Below, piece by piece: positions 45,704 through 53,448 of a DNA stretch of 64,000 bases. Made by a program: the position numbers and the translations under genes. This DNA comes from Sphingobacterium sp. SYP-B4668 (GTDB lineage: Bacteria > Bacteroidota > Bacteroidia > Sphingobacteriales > Sphingobacteriaceae). The stretch spans positions 2,604,001 through 2,668,000 of the forward strand of contig NZ_CP115483.1 in assembly GCF_027627455.1 (NCBI RefSeq). Reading direction: 5' to 3'. A model generated the notes under the pieces. It had not been told where the DNA came from. It ran no database searches and was given only the letters and a program-made list of their open reading frames with translations. Within the stretch, counting starts at the first letter, position 1. Every line of letters begins with the position of its first letter.

Positions 45704-46291
45704 ATGGCAAAATCAAGAGACAATGTCGTGATGCAAGGGGCATCGGGCAAAATTGGAAAAATGTTGGTATTCCGCCAGAAGGGCGATCAGACAATTATTG
45801 CGAGGACGGCCAAAAAGCGACCGGATGGCAAGCCGTATACGAGCGATCAGCTAGCTGCACAGAATAGATTTGTAGATGCCTCGCTGTATGCAAAGAAGGC
45901 TATCAAGGATGAATCGCTAAAGGCGCTGTATCAGGCGAAGGCGAATGTCAACCAGTCGGCTTACAATGTGGCCTTCAAGGATTTCTTTACACCGCCATCG
46001 GTACGTCGGTTGAACGACCTGGAGTATACCGGACAGATAGGGGATGAGATCACATTCTTAGTGAAGGATGTACTGATGGTGACGACTGTCAGTTTTGAGA
46101 TCGTGGACAGTAGCGATGTGGTTATCGAGTCGGGTATCGCCGAGGCGATGGATGATGCAGGGGTGGAGTGGAAATACAGCACTACGGTAGCGAATCCGGG
46201 ATATGCGGACGCCTTGTATCGGATTACCATGCTAGATACCCCTAAGAATATCACAACCGTGATCAAAACTTATGGCGCAGACCTGGGGTAG
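45704..46291 (+). CDS. conserved Bacteroidota protein, unknown function
   Basis: This 195-residue protein starts MAKSRDNVVMQGASGKIGKM, a pattern seen in a family of Bacteroidota proteins with basic, glycine-rich N-termini. A helical region (LKALYQAKANVNQSAYNVAF) is followed by a beta-rich C-terminal half (ITFLVKDVLMVTTVSFEIVD) that looks Ig-like. It has no signal peptide. It precedes a DUF5675 gene by 200 bp; such pairs recur in related genomes (memory, not checked). Possible phage-tail or secretion origin is not provable here. Confidence 0.65.
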   Translation: MAKSRDNVVMQGASGKIGKMLVFRQKGDQTIIARTAKKRPDGKPYTSDQLAAQNRFVDASLYAKKAIKDESLKALYQAKANVNQSAYNVAFKDFFTPPSVRRLNDLEYTGQIGDEITFLVKDVLMVTTVSFEIVDSSDVVIESGIAEAMDDAGVEWKYSTTVANPGYADALYRITMLDTPKNITTVIKTYGADLG

Positions 46292-46492
46292 TGAGGGGTG
46301 ATGGTGACGTCGGGTGGAGGGAAGGCCACCCGATGTTATCGTCCATCAGGTAGGTAAATCTACATTGGGGGGATTTGTTCTCTTCATTGGGATGAGAGAT
46401 TTAAAGAATAAGACCAAAAAATCAGTACCTAAGAGCTAACCCCTCATCTGACTACGCTCATCTTAATACAAATAGCTAACGACTAAGACAAA

Positions 46493-46948
46493 ATGATTAA
46501 ACTCAATCGAGTGGCACAAGGGAAGCAAAGTACCTTGTCCATGCTTTATATTGACCAAATATTCGTGTGCTACGTCTTGGAAGATGCCGTCAGGCCTGAA
46601 AAGATTAAGCATGAGACCTGCATACCAGAAGGGAGCTATACCCTTGCGCTTAACCGACGTGCGGGGATGAATACCCGATATCAGAAGGACTATCCTCAAC
46701 TCCATCAGGGCATGGTGGAGGTCACGGGTATCCAGGAGTATTCCTTGGTATTCTTCCATACAGGCAATGCACATACGGATACCAGTGGATGCCTACTGGT
46801 GGGTGATTCCTTTAAGATGGTGGATGGTGACTATCGTGTAGAGGCATCTGTCAAAGCCTACAGAAAAGTGTACCCACAGTTAGTGAAATGCATCCGGCAA
46901 GGGGAGGTGGAGATCGTGGTGCAAAATCATCGACTGTACATGGAGTAA
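46493..46948 (+). CDS. DUF5675-family protein
   Basis: This 151-residue soluble protein has the landmarks CYVLEDAVRPEKIKHETCIP, PEGSYTLALNRRAGMNTRYQ, EVTGIQEYSLVFFHTGNAHT and DTSGCLLVGDSF, which fit DUF5675. Family members occur in phages and in bacterial islands. The conserved H-T-G-N and D-T-x-G-C residues suggest an L,D-transpeptidase-like catalytic cysteine fold, but this is unproved. The gene is followed by repeat-rich DNA and a small membrane-protein pair. Confidence 0.75.
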   Translation: MIKLNRVAQGKQSTLSMLYIDQIFVCYVLEDAVRPEKIKHETCIPEGSYTLALNRRAGMNTRYQKDYPQLHQGMVEVTGIQEYSLVFFHTGNAHTDTSGCLLVGDSFKMVDGDYRVEASVKAYRKVYPQLVKCIRQGEVEIVVQNHRLYME

Positions 46949-47016
46949 GGGATTTAGGCGGATCATTCGCAGCGATTCTAGTTTCTTATGGTCGCTCGAG
47001 CCGCAACGGGGCTTTT

Positions 47017-47040
47017 ACTTTCTTGCTTGATCAAGAAAGT
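47017..47040. repeat. perfect hairpin element ACTTTCTTG-N6-CAAGAAAGT
   Basis: It is a 9-bp perfect inverted repeat in a context (GGGGCTTTTACTTTCTTG, then AAACAAAGAAATCAAGGC) that resembles dispersed intergenic repeats in related genomes. It may be a REP-like element. Confidence 0.55.
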
Positions 47041-47135
47041 AAACAAAGAAATCAAGGCTTGGCTGCTCGGCTAAATTGTTTTCGGATTGCCTACAATCGG
47101 ACAAACTCTCCGCCAACTGGCGGATCGGACAAGCC

Positions 47136-47204
47136 CGATTGTTGACGGAAATCCTCGACAATTCTTAACGCCTGCACAGCCTAGGCCGTGTTTGGGGATT
47201 GTGC
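47136..47204. repeat. 68-bp direct repeat, copy 1
   Basis: TTGTTGACGGAAATCCTCG through GCCTAGGCCGTGTTTGGGG recurs at 47453-47520 almost unchanged. It is flanked by different sequence on the right. Confidence 0.7.
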
Positions 47205-47252
47205 AGGGGGGAGTCGGAATACAAGGTCGTCTTTTGGGATAATGAGCAATTT

Positions 47253-47336
47253 CGTCACTGCGAGGAGGTGAAGACGAAGCAGTCTAGAAGATTGCTTCAC
47301 GCCCTCTCATATTCTTGGCTTCAGTTCGCAATGACG
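47253..47336. repeat. REP/MITE-like palindromic dispersed repeat
   Basis: The left arm CGTCACTGCGAGGAGGTG and AAGACGAAGCAGTCT face the right arm AGATTGCTTCAC and GTTCGCAATGACG. The outer parts are imperfectly complementary. This TCATTGCGAGGA...TCGCAATGA type is a familiar short dispersed repeat in many bacterial genomes. Confidence 0.75.
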
Positions 47337-47361
47337 ATGTTCATCTTTTAATACGCAGTAA

Positions 47362-47407
47362 ATGAATATACTCAGAAAAATGAGACAAGGGCTGCGGGAT
47401 GCGGCTC
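47362..47407 (+). pseudogene. 5' duplicate of the 77-residue gene
   Basis: 46 bp from the ATG are identical to 47798-47843 except for one base (NILRKMRQGLRDAA versus NILRKIRQGLRDAA). It then runs into the 68-bp repeat region instead of the rest of the gene. Confidence 0.7.
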
Positions 47408-47452
47408 TGGGGCTGAGGATGCATTCACATACATATGCGCTAAATCGGACAA

Positions 47453-47520
47453 ACCCAGTTGTTGACGGAAATCCTCGACAATTCTTAACGCCTGCACAGC
47501 CTAGGCCGTGTTTGGGGCTG
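47453..47520. repeat. 68-bp direct repeat, copy 2
   Basis: It is nearly identical to 47136-47204 in the same orientation. ACATACATATGCGCTAAAT occurs on both sides of it (about 47429 and 47531). Confidence 0.7.
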
Positions 47521-47714
47521 AGGGTGCAATCACATACATATGCGCTAAATGTCGCCTACAGAATTTGCATCAGCCGCTCACGGCACCAACACGAGCCCTG
47601 ATGCCTGCTTACGCAGTTTGGGAGGGTTTATCAATGACTTCGTAACATTTGGAAACAATATTACGAAGTACAAGTAACACAGCTAAATAAAATGCTAAGC
47701 GACGAGCTTTTTTG

Positions 47715-47743
47715 CTTCCTTTTTTTGCGGAAAAAAAAGGAAG
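47715..47743. terminator. A/T-rich hairpin CTTCCTTTTTTT/AAAAAAAAGGAAG
   Basis: It is a long stem with a GCGG loop, followed by GAGCCCGCACGGCTC, another small dyad. It is either a terminator or part of a dispersed repeat unit. Confidence 0.45.
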
Positions 47744-47797
47744 AGCCCGCACGGCTCGAGTGCAAAAAGAACACCCGTAATACTAAATACTAAAAAA

Positions 47798-48031
47798 ATG
47801 AATATACTCAGAAAAATCAGACAAGGGCTGCGGGATGCGGCTCAAGTCATCATAATGGCGCCAATCAAGCTGCCCTCAAAGGTGCTGGCAGTGGCTCGCT
47901 ATGTCGCATTAGCAATCGGTATACTCGAAGCCCTGGACCCTGAGAAAGAAGAAAGAGACTCCAGGAACAACGATGGAAGACCACAAAGCGAGGGTTCAAA
48001 TAGAGAGGAGGTACTCGATGAAACCCAATGA
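47798..48031 (+). CDS. small protein, unknown, paired with membrane protein
   Basis: This 77-residue protein has an amphipathic/hydrophobic middle (VLAVARYVALAIGILEAL) between a basic N-terminus (MNILRKIRQGLRDAA) and an acidic/polar tail. It overlaps the next gene's reading frame. Its 5' end is duplicated at 47362. A role with the following membrane protein is likely but unknown. Confidence 0.5.
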   Translation: MNILRKIRQGLRDAAQVIIMAPIKLPSKVLAVARYVALAIGILEALDPEKEERDSRNNDGRPQSEGSNREEVLDETQ

Positions 48032-48197
48032 TATCCGTATAGGGACGCTAGGCGGGACACTATGCTCCATATGGGCCAGCATATCTCTTGGGGATGTGGC
48101 GCAGACAGCCTTGACCGCAGCGCTAGGGACCGTGGTTAGTTTTATAACTAGCCGATTGCTCGCCAAACTCATCAACGCCAAGAGAAAAGGTAAATAG
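48018..48197 (+). CDS. small two-helix membrane protein, holin-like
   Basis: This 59-residue protein starts at ATG 48018 (MKPNDIRIGTLGGTLCSIWA) and has two hydrophobic segments: GTLGGTLCSIWASISL and TALTAALGTVVSFITSRLLA. A basic tail (KLINAKRKGK) follows. Size and topology resemble small holins, but many unrelated proteins look alike. A longer start at 47973 adds 15 residues. It overlaps the end of the upstream gene by 14 bp, implying coupling. Confidence 0.5.
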   Translation: MKPNDIRIGTLGGTLCSIWASISLGDVAQTALTAALGTVVSFITSRLLAKLINAKRKGK

Positions 48198-48214
48198 ACG
48201 ATTTTATAATGTCT

Positions 48215-48245
48215 GAAAGCCGTCCCAGAAATGGTGACGGCTTTC
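48215..48245. terminator. bidirectional hairpin between convergent genes
   Basis: GAAAGCCGTC pairs perfectly with GACGGCTTTC across an 11-base loop, midway between the rightward small membrane gene and the leftward lipoprotein array. Confidence 0.7.
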
Positions 48246-48306
48246 GGATGTTGACAGGCTATTGCTGCTCTTGGTCTAAAACCGAGATACCTTTTATGTT
48301 GAAAGT

Positions 48307-49977
48307 CTATATGATTTCAAAATACTCTTCTGATTCAATGACTCCGCTATGGTAGAGAAGCGCTATTTTCGTTTTCCCTTTTTTACCCATTATCGGAAGG
48401 ATAAATTGCAATTGACCATCTGTAACTTTAAAGGGAGCGATTTCTTTGTCGCCAATCTTGACCCTATAATAATTAGATTTGAGGCCCCTGGCTTTAACGG
48501 TAATTATTTCTCCGGGCACGCCCTTTGTGGGATAAAAACTATCGAAGGTAATTCCTTTTATTTGGACGTAATGGGAAGCCTCTGCGACATGAAAATTACC
48601 GTTGTACCCGAGATATCCAATCTCTAGTCTATTCTGGCCCTTCCGGAAGAAAACACTAGTATGAAAGACCAGACTGCCATTTTTAGGTGTACCCCGGAAA
48701 ATTTCAAAGTCGCCAAATCGAACCACATATTCTTGGTCAGGGATGAAACTTCCCGTTATCTGCATGGGTTCTTCATAATAGCCTTCGCCAGCATCTATAG
48801 CATCTATACGAAGTTTTTTGACGGTTACTTTGTCTTGTATTGTCAAATCTCCAAATACATCACTCTTAATCTTCACGGGATGTACGCCCTCGGGTACATC
48901 TTGCGCATGTAACGTAACACTTTCTCCAAACTGGTCGGTTGATAAATTCCCGTCTGAAGATCCGATATGTACCGAATAGTTGGTGTTTTGAAAGTATTTA
49001 AAGTAATCTAAACCTAGTAACAAACTTTTGCCAAAAGGATGGACAATCTTTTCTTTGAGGGAGACAAGATCCATGTTGGGTCGCTCGAAGTCCCAAGTTT
49101 CTTTCAGGTATATGGTATCCATTCCCCAGATATATCCTAGTTTATAGGAGCTACCTTTAAGGCCTAAGTAAGTGGGATGGTAGGTGTCGGAATAGTCTAG
49201 TATCTTGTCTCCAATAATGATCCTAAAATTACCTGAATAGCGAGGAAGCCCTATTGCGGAAAGCTTGATGGGGTTTATGAAGTGATGTGGTCCAGGGCTT
49301 GGAGGTAGTAGTCTCGCAGCAATCCTCAGTTCTAGTAAATATTGCGAGGCAATTCGCTCACCCACCTGTCTAACAAAATTCAACCGAGCTCTGTCGCCGT
49401 GATAAAGTTCTGCTTTGGGGAGAATGATCGTGAGGGTTGTCTTTTCATCATTCAGGGTAAAAGGTATCTTTTGACCAAATATACTGGTAAAATTTAGCGA
49501 AAAGTTGTGGTCGACCTGTTGGAAATTTCCCTTTATTTGCAAGGTATCACCTGGACTTGCATATCTTACTTGGCTCTGATCTGCCCAAATATTGCTAACC
49601 GTGAAATGCGACGGTGGCGCCTCATATGTACCTTGGTCGGTCTTTACAAAGAAAATATAGGAGTACAGGTCGCCGAAGTCAAACTTAGATTTCCAGGAGT
49701 GACTACGAATGCCCACTGACGGTTTGTCGCCCAAGGAAATGGTGTAACGCTCTGGTGAACCTTGAGAAAAGACGATAAAACCGTGGTCCAATACGGTTTC
49801 GTCATTCAAATATCCTATCTCGCCATATAAGGTTGCTTGGTCTGGCTGGAGATTGCCAGCTTCAAGTGTTTTGATCGTAATAGGTGTTTTATCTATTGTA
49901 TGGCTATCTTTTTTGCAGGATAGAAGAGTAAACAAAACAAATAGAAAAATGTATACGTGTGCGTTGATGTTTTTCAT
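48307..49977 (-). CDS. IPT/TIG-domain lipoprotein, array member 4
   Basis: This 556-residue protein has a signal and lipobox (YIFLFVLFTLLSC) followed by KK. The N-terminal domain (ATLYGEIGYLNDETVLDHGF) is Ig-like, and the C-terminal IPT/TIG domain starts ITFDSFYPTKGVPGEIITVK. In the mid-region, LQIKGNFQQVDHNFSLNFTS and MQITGSFIPDQEYVVRFGD are further TIG-like repeats. It is last of four tandem paralogues, nine bases after the next. It is probably surface-exposed and ligand-binding; the partner is unknown. Confidence 0.8.
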   Translation of the reverse strand: MKNINAHVYIFLFVLFTLLSCKKDSHTIDKTPITIKTLEAGNLQPDQATLYGEIGYLNDETVLDHGFIVFSQGSPERYTISLGDKPSVGIRSHSWKSKFDFGDLYSYIFFVKTDQGTYEAPPSHFTVSNIWADQSQVRYASPGDTLQIKGNFQQVDHNFSLNFTSIFGQKIPFTLNDEKTTLTIILPKAELYHGDRARLNFVRQVGERIASQYLLELRIAARLLPPSPGPHHFINPIKLSAIGLPRYSGNFRIIIGDKILDYSDTYHPTYLGLKGSSYKLGYIWGMDTIYLKETWDFERPNMDLVSLKEKIVHPFGKSLLLGLDYFKYFQNTNYSVHIGSSDGNLSTDQFGESVTLHAQDVPEGVHPVKIKSDVFGDLTIQDKVTVKKLRIDAIDAGEGYYEEPMQITGSFIPDQEYVVRFGDFEIFRGTPKNGSLVFHTSVFFRKGQNRLEIGYLGYNGNFHVAEASHYVQIKGITFDSFYPTKGVPGEIITVKARGLKSNYYRVKIGDKEIAPFKVTDGQLQFILPIMGKKGKTKIALLYHSGVIESEEYFEII

Positions 49978-49985
49978 GACCGGTG

Positions 49986-51716
49986 TTATAAAACTTCTAA
50001 TAGCATTTTAGCCTCTACTTTACCATATCCGGTTTCCATGGATATGATATGTTTTCCGCTAGGAAGAACCGGAGGGATGGTAAGCCACCCCGTTTTTCCA
50101 CCCTCGTCTATATGAAAAAAGGCTTCTTGATTTCCAATATAGAACTTATGCACAGCCGTCAATCCATGACCTTCGATACTGATCACATTTTCAAAATATA
50201 CAGACTGCGGATTGATGCGTTCTAAAGTAGGCAATAGGATGTTGATGGTTTTCTCTTGCACAGCATATACCGGGGCGCCAGTGCCTGTATAATAATATAC
50301 TTTGATCTGATGACTGCCTGGCGCTAATTTAGGGACGACAATATTAAGCTGCTGATTTTTGGAGAAGCCATATTGGCTGATGCCTGTATTCTTGAACTCA
50401 AGGACATAAGCGTTGTCAGTATTAAAATTACCAGAAAGCTGTATCGTGTCCCCGACGTAAAAATCATTTTTATTTATTTTATCCCATTGGAGCTTTTTGA
50501 CTTCTATTGTCTTGGTGCTTACGATTTCGCTCACCCCCCCTTTGAGCTTTAAGGTATAACTTCCTTCGGGAAAATCATTTGGAATACTTATATATGAATA
50601 CCTGTAGTCACTTCCAATCGTTGCACTAACAGGTTTGTCACCGAGAAATGCTTGGTCGATCTTAAGATTAAAATATTTATACATATCGACTCCATAAGAG
50701 GAGAAAGAGTTGCCTGGGTGTATTGATGCAGTGCTGAAAAGCAAATCGTCTCCCGAAGGTTGCTCCACGAGCATAGGTTTACTGAATATGACACTATCAC
50801 GCCCGTTGACATAGCCAAAACGAAAGGATGGGCCAGAAAGATCGACCATTCTTCCAAAATGAGTCGATCGACCGACATATGGTATTCGCTGATCTCCGAC
50901 CAATAAAAAAAGTCCATCTACATAATATTCGGGCAACCCCGTGCCTGTCAGTTCGACGATATCATTGTAGGCATAGCGCAATCGAGTGGGCTCATTGATT
51001 TTTGCAACTATCGTTACTTCGGCCAATTGCTTCGAATTCATGTATTGTTGTCCACTAAGGGGTTTATTCAATGTAATCGCCAATTTAGCGCCATGTACAA
51101 AGCCAGTCTTGGGTAAGGTAATTGCCAGCGTCTGGTTGTCATCTTTCAGGGAGAAAGCCAATCGCTCACCGTCGGGAACATTAATACTGAGGTAGTATTG
51201 TTCTTTAAATTGGCTGAAATTCCCTTTCAGCAGAATGGTTTCGCCCAGATTGTATTTGAGGTCTGTGGGAGAGCTGACGGTTATATTGTCCACATTAAAA
51301 TGTATGGGGTAACTGGCATAGTAGCCATTGGCTGTTTTAATATAAAATTGGTAGTAGTAACCGGCATCGGGGTCGAATACATTTTTGGATGTATAGGTGT
51401 AGTTGATAGTCGTACCGTCTTGTACATCTTTATGATCCAGCACAATCTCGGTATTGGTGGCGCCTCCCGATTGGGTTTTTTCAACGAGGATAAATCCAAT
51501 CTCCCGGATAGGCTCCGTATTTATCTTTTCGATTTGTCCATGGAAAGTTACCGTAGCGTTGCCGATGTCGGAGACGGGCAAGGCTTTTAAGGACATTGGA
51601 GTATTGACGATTTCCTGCTCTTCTGTTTTTTTACATGCTGTAATGGCAAGCAGAGATAGCAATAAGATGCTAAGATGTATACTTTTTAAGATCATCATGT
51701 ATTTATATGATTTCAA
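49986..51716 (-). CDS. IPT/TIG-domain lipoprotein, array member 3
   Basis: This 576-residue protein has the lipobox LSLLAITACKK. It has the shared ATVTFHGQIEK N-terminal unit, repeats ILLKGNFSQFKEQYYLSINV and IQLSGNFNTDNAYVLEF, and a C-terminal TIG-like unit (LERINPQSVYFENVISIEGH). A later start at the second or third Met is possible. Its end lies nine bases before array member 4 and its start overlaps the end of member 2 by 14 bp, consistent with one transcript. Confidence 0.8.
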   Translation of the reverse strand: MKSYKYMMILKSIHLSILLLSLLAITACKKTEEQEIVNTPMSLKALPVSDIGNATVTFHGQIEKINTEPIREIGFILVEKTQSGGATNTEIVLDHKDVQDGTTINYTYTSKNVFDPDAGYYYQFYIKTANGYYASYPIHFNVDNITVSSPTDLKYNLGETILLKGNFSQFKEQYYLSINVPDGERLAFSLKDDNQTLAITLPKTGFVHGAKLAITLNKPLSGQQYMNSKQLAEVTIVAKINEPTRLRYAYNDIVELTGTGLPEYYVDGLFLLVGDQRIPYVGRSTHFGRMVDLSGPSFRFGYVNGRDSVIFSKPMLVEQPSGDDLLFSTASIHPGNSFSSYGVDMYKYFNLKIDQAFLGDKPVSATIGSDYRYSYISIPNDFPEGSYTLKLKGGVSEIVSTKTIEVKKLQWDKINKNDFYVGDTIQLSGNFNTDNAYVLEFKNTGISQYGFSKNQQLNIVVPKLAPGSHQIKVYYYTGTGAPVYAVQEKTINILLPTLERINPQSVYFENVISIEGHGLTAVHKFYIGNQEAFFHIDEGGKTGWLTIPPVLPSGKHIISMETGYGKVEAKMLLEVL

Positions 51717-53433
51717 AATATTCGGCAGATTGAAAAATTCGGTTATATGAATTTATCACAATTCTCATTTTTCCTTTTGCCTGAAGGGCAGGTATGGTCA
51801 CCATGACCTCATCTGCACTGTAGGCTAGTGGGAAGAGTTTGATATCTCCTAAGTGGATATCATACGCGAGGCCTATGCCTTTGCCCTTGAGCTTGACCAA
51901 CGTACCGGGAGGTCCCGACATAGGGGAGAAGCTATCTAAACTAATGCCCAATGTCTTAAGAGGGAGCGGTGTGTCATGGAGATATAGCTTCAAGCCATCT
52001 TTTTGTGCTTGGTAGTGTCCGATTCTCAACTCTGTAGCATCTTCTGCAAATGCTGGTACTTGGAACGTAAGTTTTCCATCTTCAGTTGAGACCACTGGTG
52101 TGTAGACAAATTCACTGGAATAGAGGTAATATTCAAATCCTTTGATGAATTTTCCAGTGAGTGTCACATCTTCTCCAACATGAGCCGTATTCTTGTCTAT
52201 GCTGTTCCATTCGAAATTTTTTATTTGGATGGTCTTGGCGGTTTGGACACTAAAGATATTACTTTTGATGTTGAGTTTATAGTGGCCCTCAGGTATATCT
52301 CCTATTGCAAAATTGTACATGGGATAGTTGCTGGTGTAGTGTTGGTTTATCGGGTACTCGCCCAGTGTATATGTCGACGCAGATGGGTCAAAATAGTCGT
52401 ACAGCGACACTCCTTTAACAGTGACATACGTCTTTGGATGAGTAACATATTGTACAAAATCGATATCGGCGGAATGGGGCTCTTTTAAAGTGTATTCTTC
52501 CGGGAAAACGATGGAATCGCGACCATTCTTGAATCCTATTTTGAATGTATTTTTGGTCAGTCCTTTGAGTGACTTGATGGGTAATGGGTTGGTAAATGGA
52601 ATCGTAACATTACCTAAGATAAGCTCAAAAGTCTTATTGTTGTCCCATGTGTTGGGTAGCGAAGCGCCTGTAAAACGAATCTGATCCGTGATGAGAAATG
52701 TTTTTTGAGCTGGAGGGTCTATGGCGCCCAAAATAAGCACTTCCGTCAATAATCGGTCAAAGATGCCCATTGGTGAATTCTTACGCAATTGGACTCGAAG
52801 TTTTTTGCCGTGACTTAGCTCGTTAGCAGAGGGGATTTTAAAGGTCAATGTTTTTCCGTCAGCGCCTATGCTATAGCTAGTCAATGTTGACTGATCTGCG
52901 ACACAGTAGAGGTTATAGCTGCTGTCTATCATCGAAAAATCTCCTTGAAGCACTATTTTTTCGCCAACCATCCCCATCAGGTTGGCAGAGGTTTCTACTT
53001 GCAACCCATCCAATTTAAACGTTTTGCGCTCTCCTTTGTAAAAGCCTTTCGCGGTTTTTGCGTAGAAGCAATATGAATAGGTTATATTCATATCGAAAGG
53101 TACTGTAGGCTTATAGGTATATCGGATTTCTTGTGTCGGTATTTTCTTTCCTAGCGGAATCTCCATTTCGGCGTTGTGTGGATATCCTCCGTTGAAAGTC
53201 GAGATGACAAATCCGTATTCGGTAACATGTGGCAACATTTCACTGCTCAGTATGGATCCCAAGAGTGTGACCGATGTTTTGCGGAGATCATCTGCTGTAC
53301 CTGTGACAGCTTCAATGGCAATGGGTGGAAGTGCCTCGTCAGGATTGTCCTTACTGCATGAAAATAACAAGCCTAAGACAAGTAAAAAAAGACCTAATCG
53401 TTCAAATTGCTTAAGAATTCTAAAAAATATCAT
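51703..53433 (-). CDS. IPT/TIG-domain lipoprotein, array member 2
   Basis: This 576-residue protein has the lipobox LVLGLLFSCSKD. It has the shared SVTLLGSILSSEMLPHVTEY unit, TIG-like repeats (VTLTGKFIKGFEYYLYSSE) and a C-terminal IPT unit (ISLDSFSPMSGPPGTLVKLK). It overlaps array member 3 by 14 bp. Between the members, length and domain order are constant while much of the surface sequence differs, which fits duplicated genes that diversified. Confidence 0.8.
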   Translation of the reverse strand: MIFFRILKQFERLGLFLLVLGLLFSCSKDNPDEALPPIAIEAVTGTADDLRKTSVTLLGSILSSEMLPHVTEYGFVISTFNGGYPHNAEMEIPLGKKIPTQEIRYTYKPTVPFDMNITYSYCFYAKTAKGFYKGERKTFKLDGLQVETSANLMGMVGEKIVLQGDFSMIDSSYNLYCVADQSTLTSYSIGADGKTLTFKIPSANELSHGKKLRVQLRKNSPMGIFDRLLTEVLILGAIDPPAQKTFLITDQIRFTGASLPNTWDNNKTFELILGNVTIPFTNPLPIKSLKGLTKNTFKIGFKNGRDSIVFPEEYTLKEPHSADIDFVQYVTHPKTYVTVKGVSLYDYFDPSASTYTLGEYPINQHYTSNYPMYNFAIGDIPEGHYKLNIKSNIFSVQTAKTIQIKNFEWNSIDKNTAHVGEDVTLTGKFIKGFEYYLYSSEFVYTPVVSTEDGKLTFQVPAFAEDATELRIGHYQAQKDGLKLYLHDTPLPLKTLGISLDSFSPMSGPPGTLVKLKGKGIGLAYDIHLGDIKLFPLAYSADEVMVTIPALQAKGKMRIVINSYNRIFQSAEYFEII

Positions 53434-53448
53434 ACGATGGTAGTAAAT

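Larger units (their letters stand above)
46949..47797. other. repeat-rich region with a broken small gene copy
   Basis: It has dispersed hairpin elements, a 68-bp direct repeat (47136-47204 and 47453-47520), and a broken copy (from 47362) of the 77-residue gene at 47798. A frame at 47362-47601 is a chimera of that copy and repeat sequence and is not a real gene. Confidence 0.6.

Noticed and set aside
47362..47601. 79-codon plus-strand frame
   Set aside because: It is a chimera of a broken gene copy and repeat DNA, so not a functional gene.
45704..48197. Cryptic prophage
   Set aside because: No integrase, capsid, portal, terminase or tail genes are present, only a DUF5675 and a holin-like protein.
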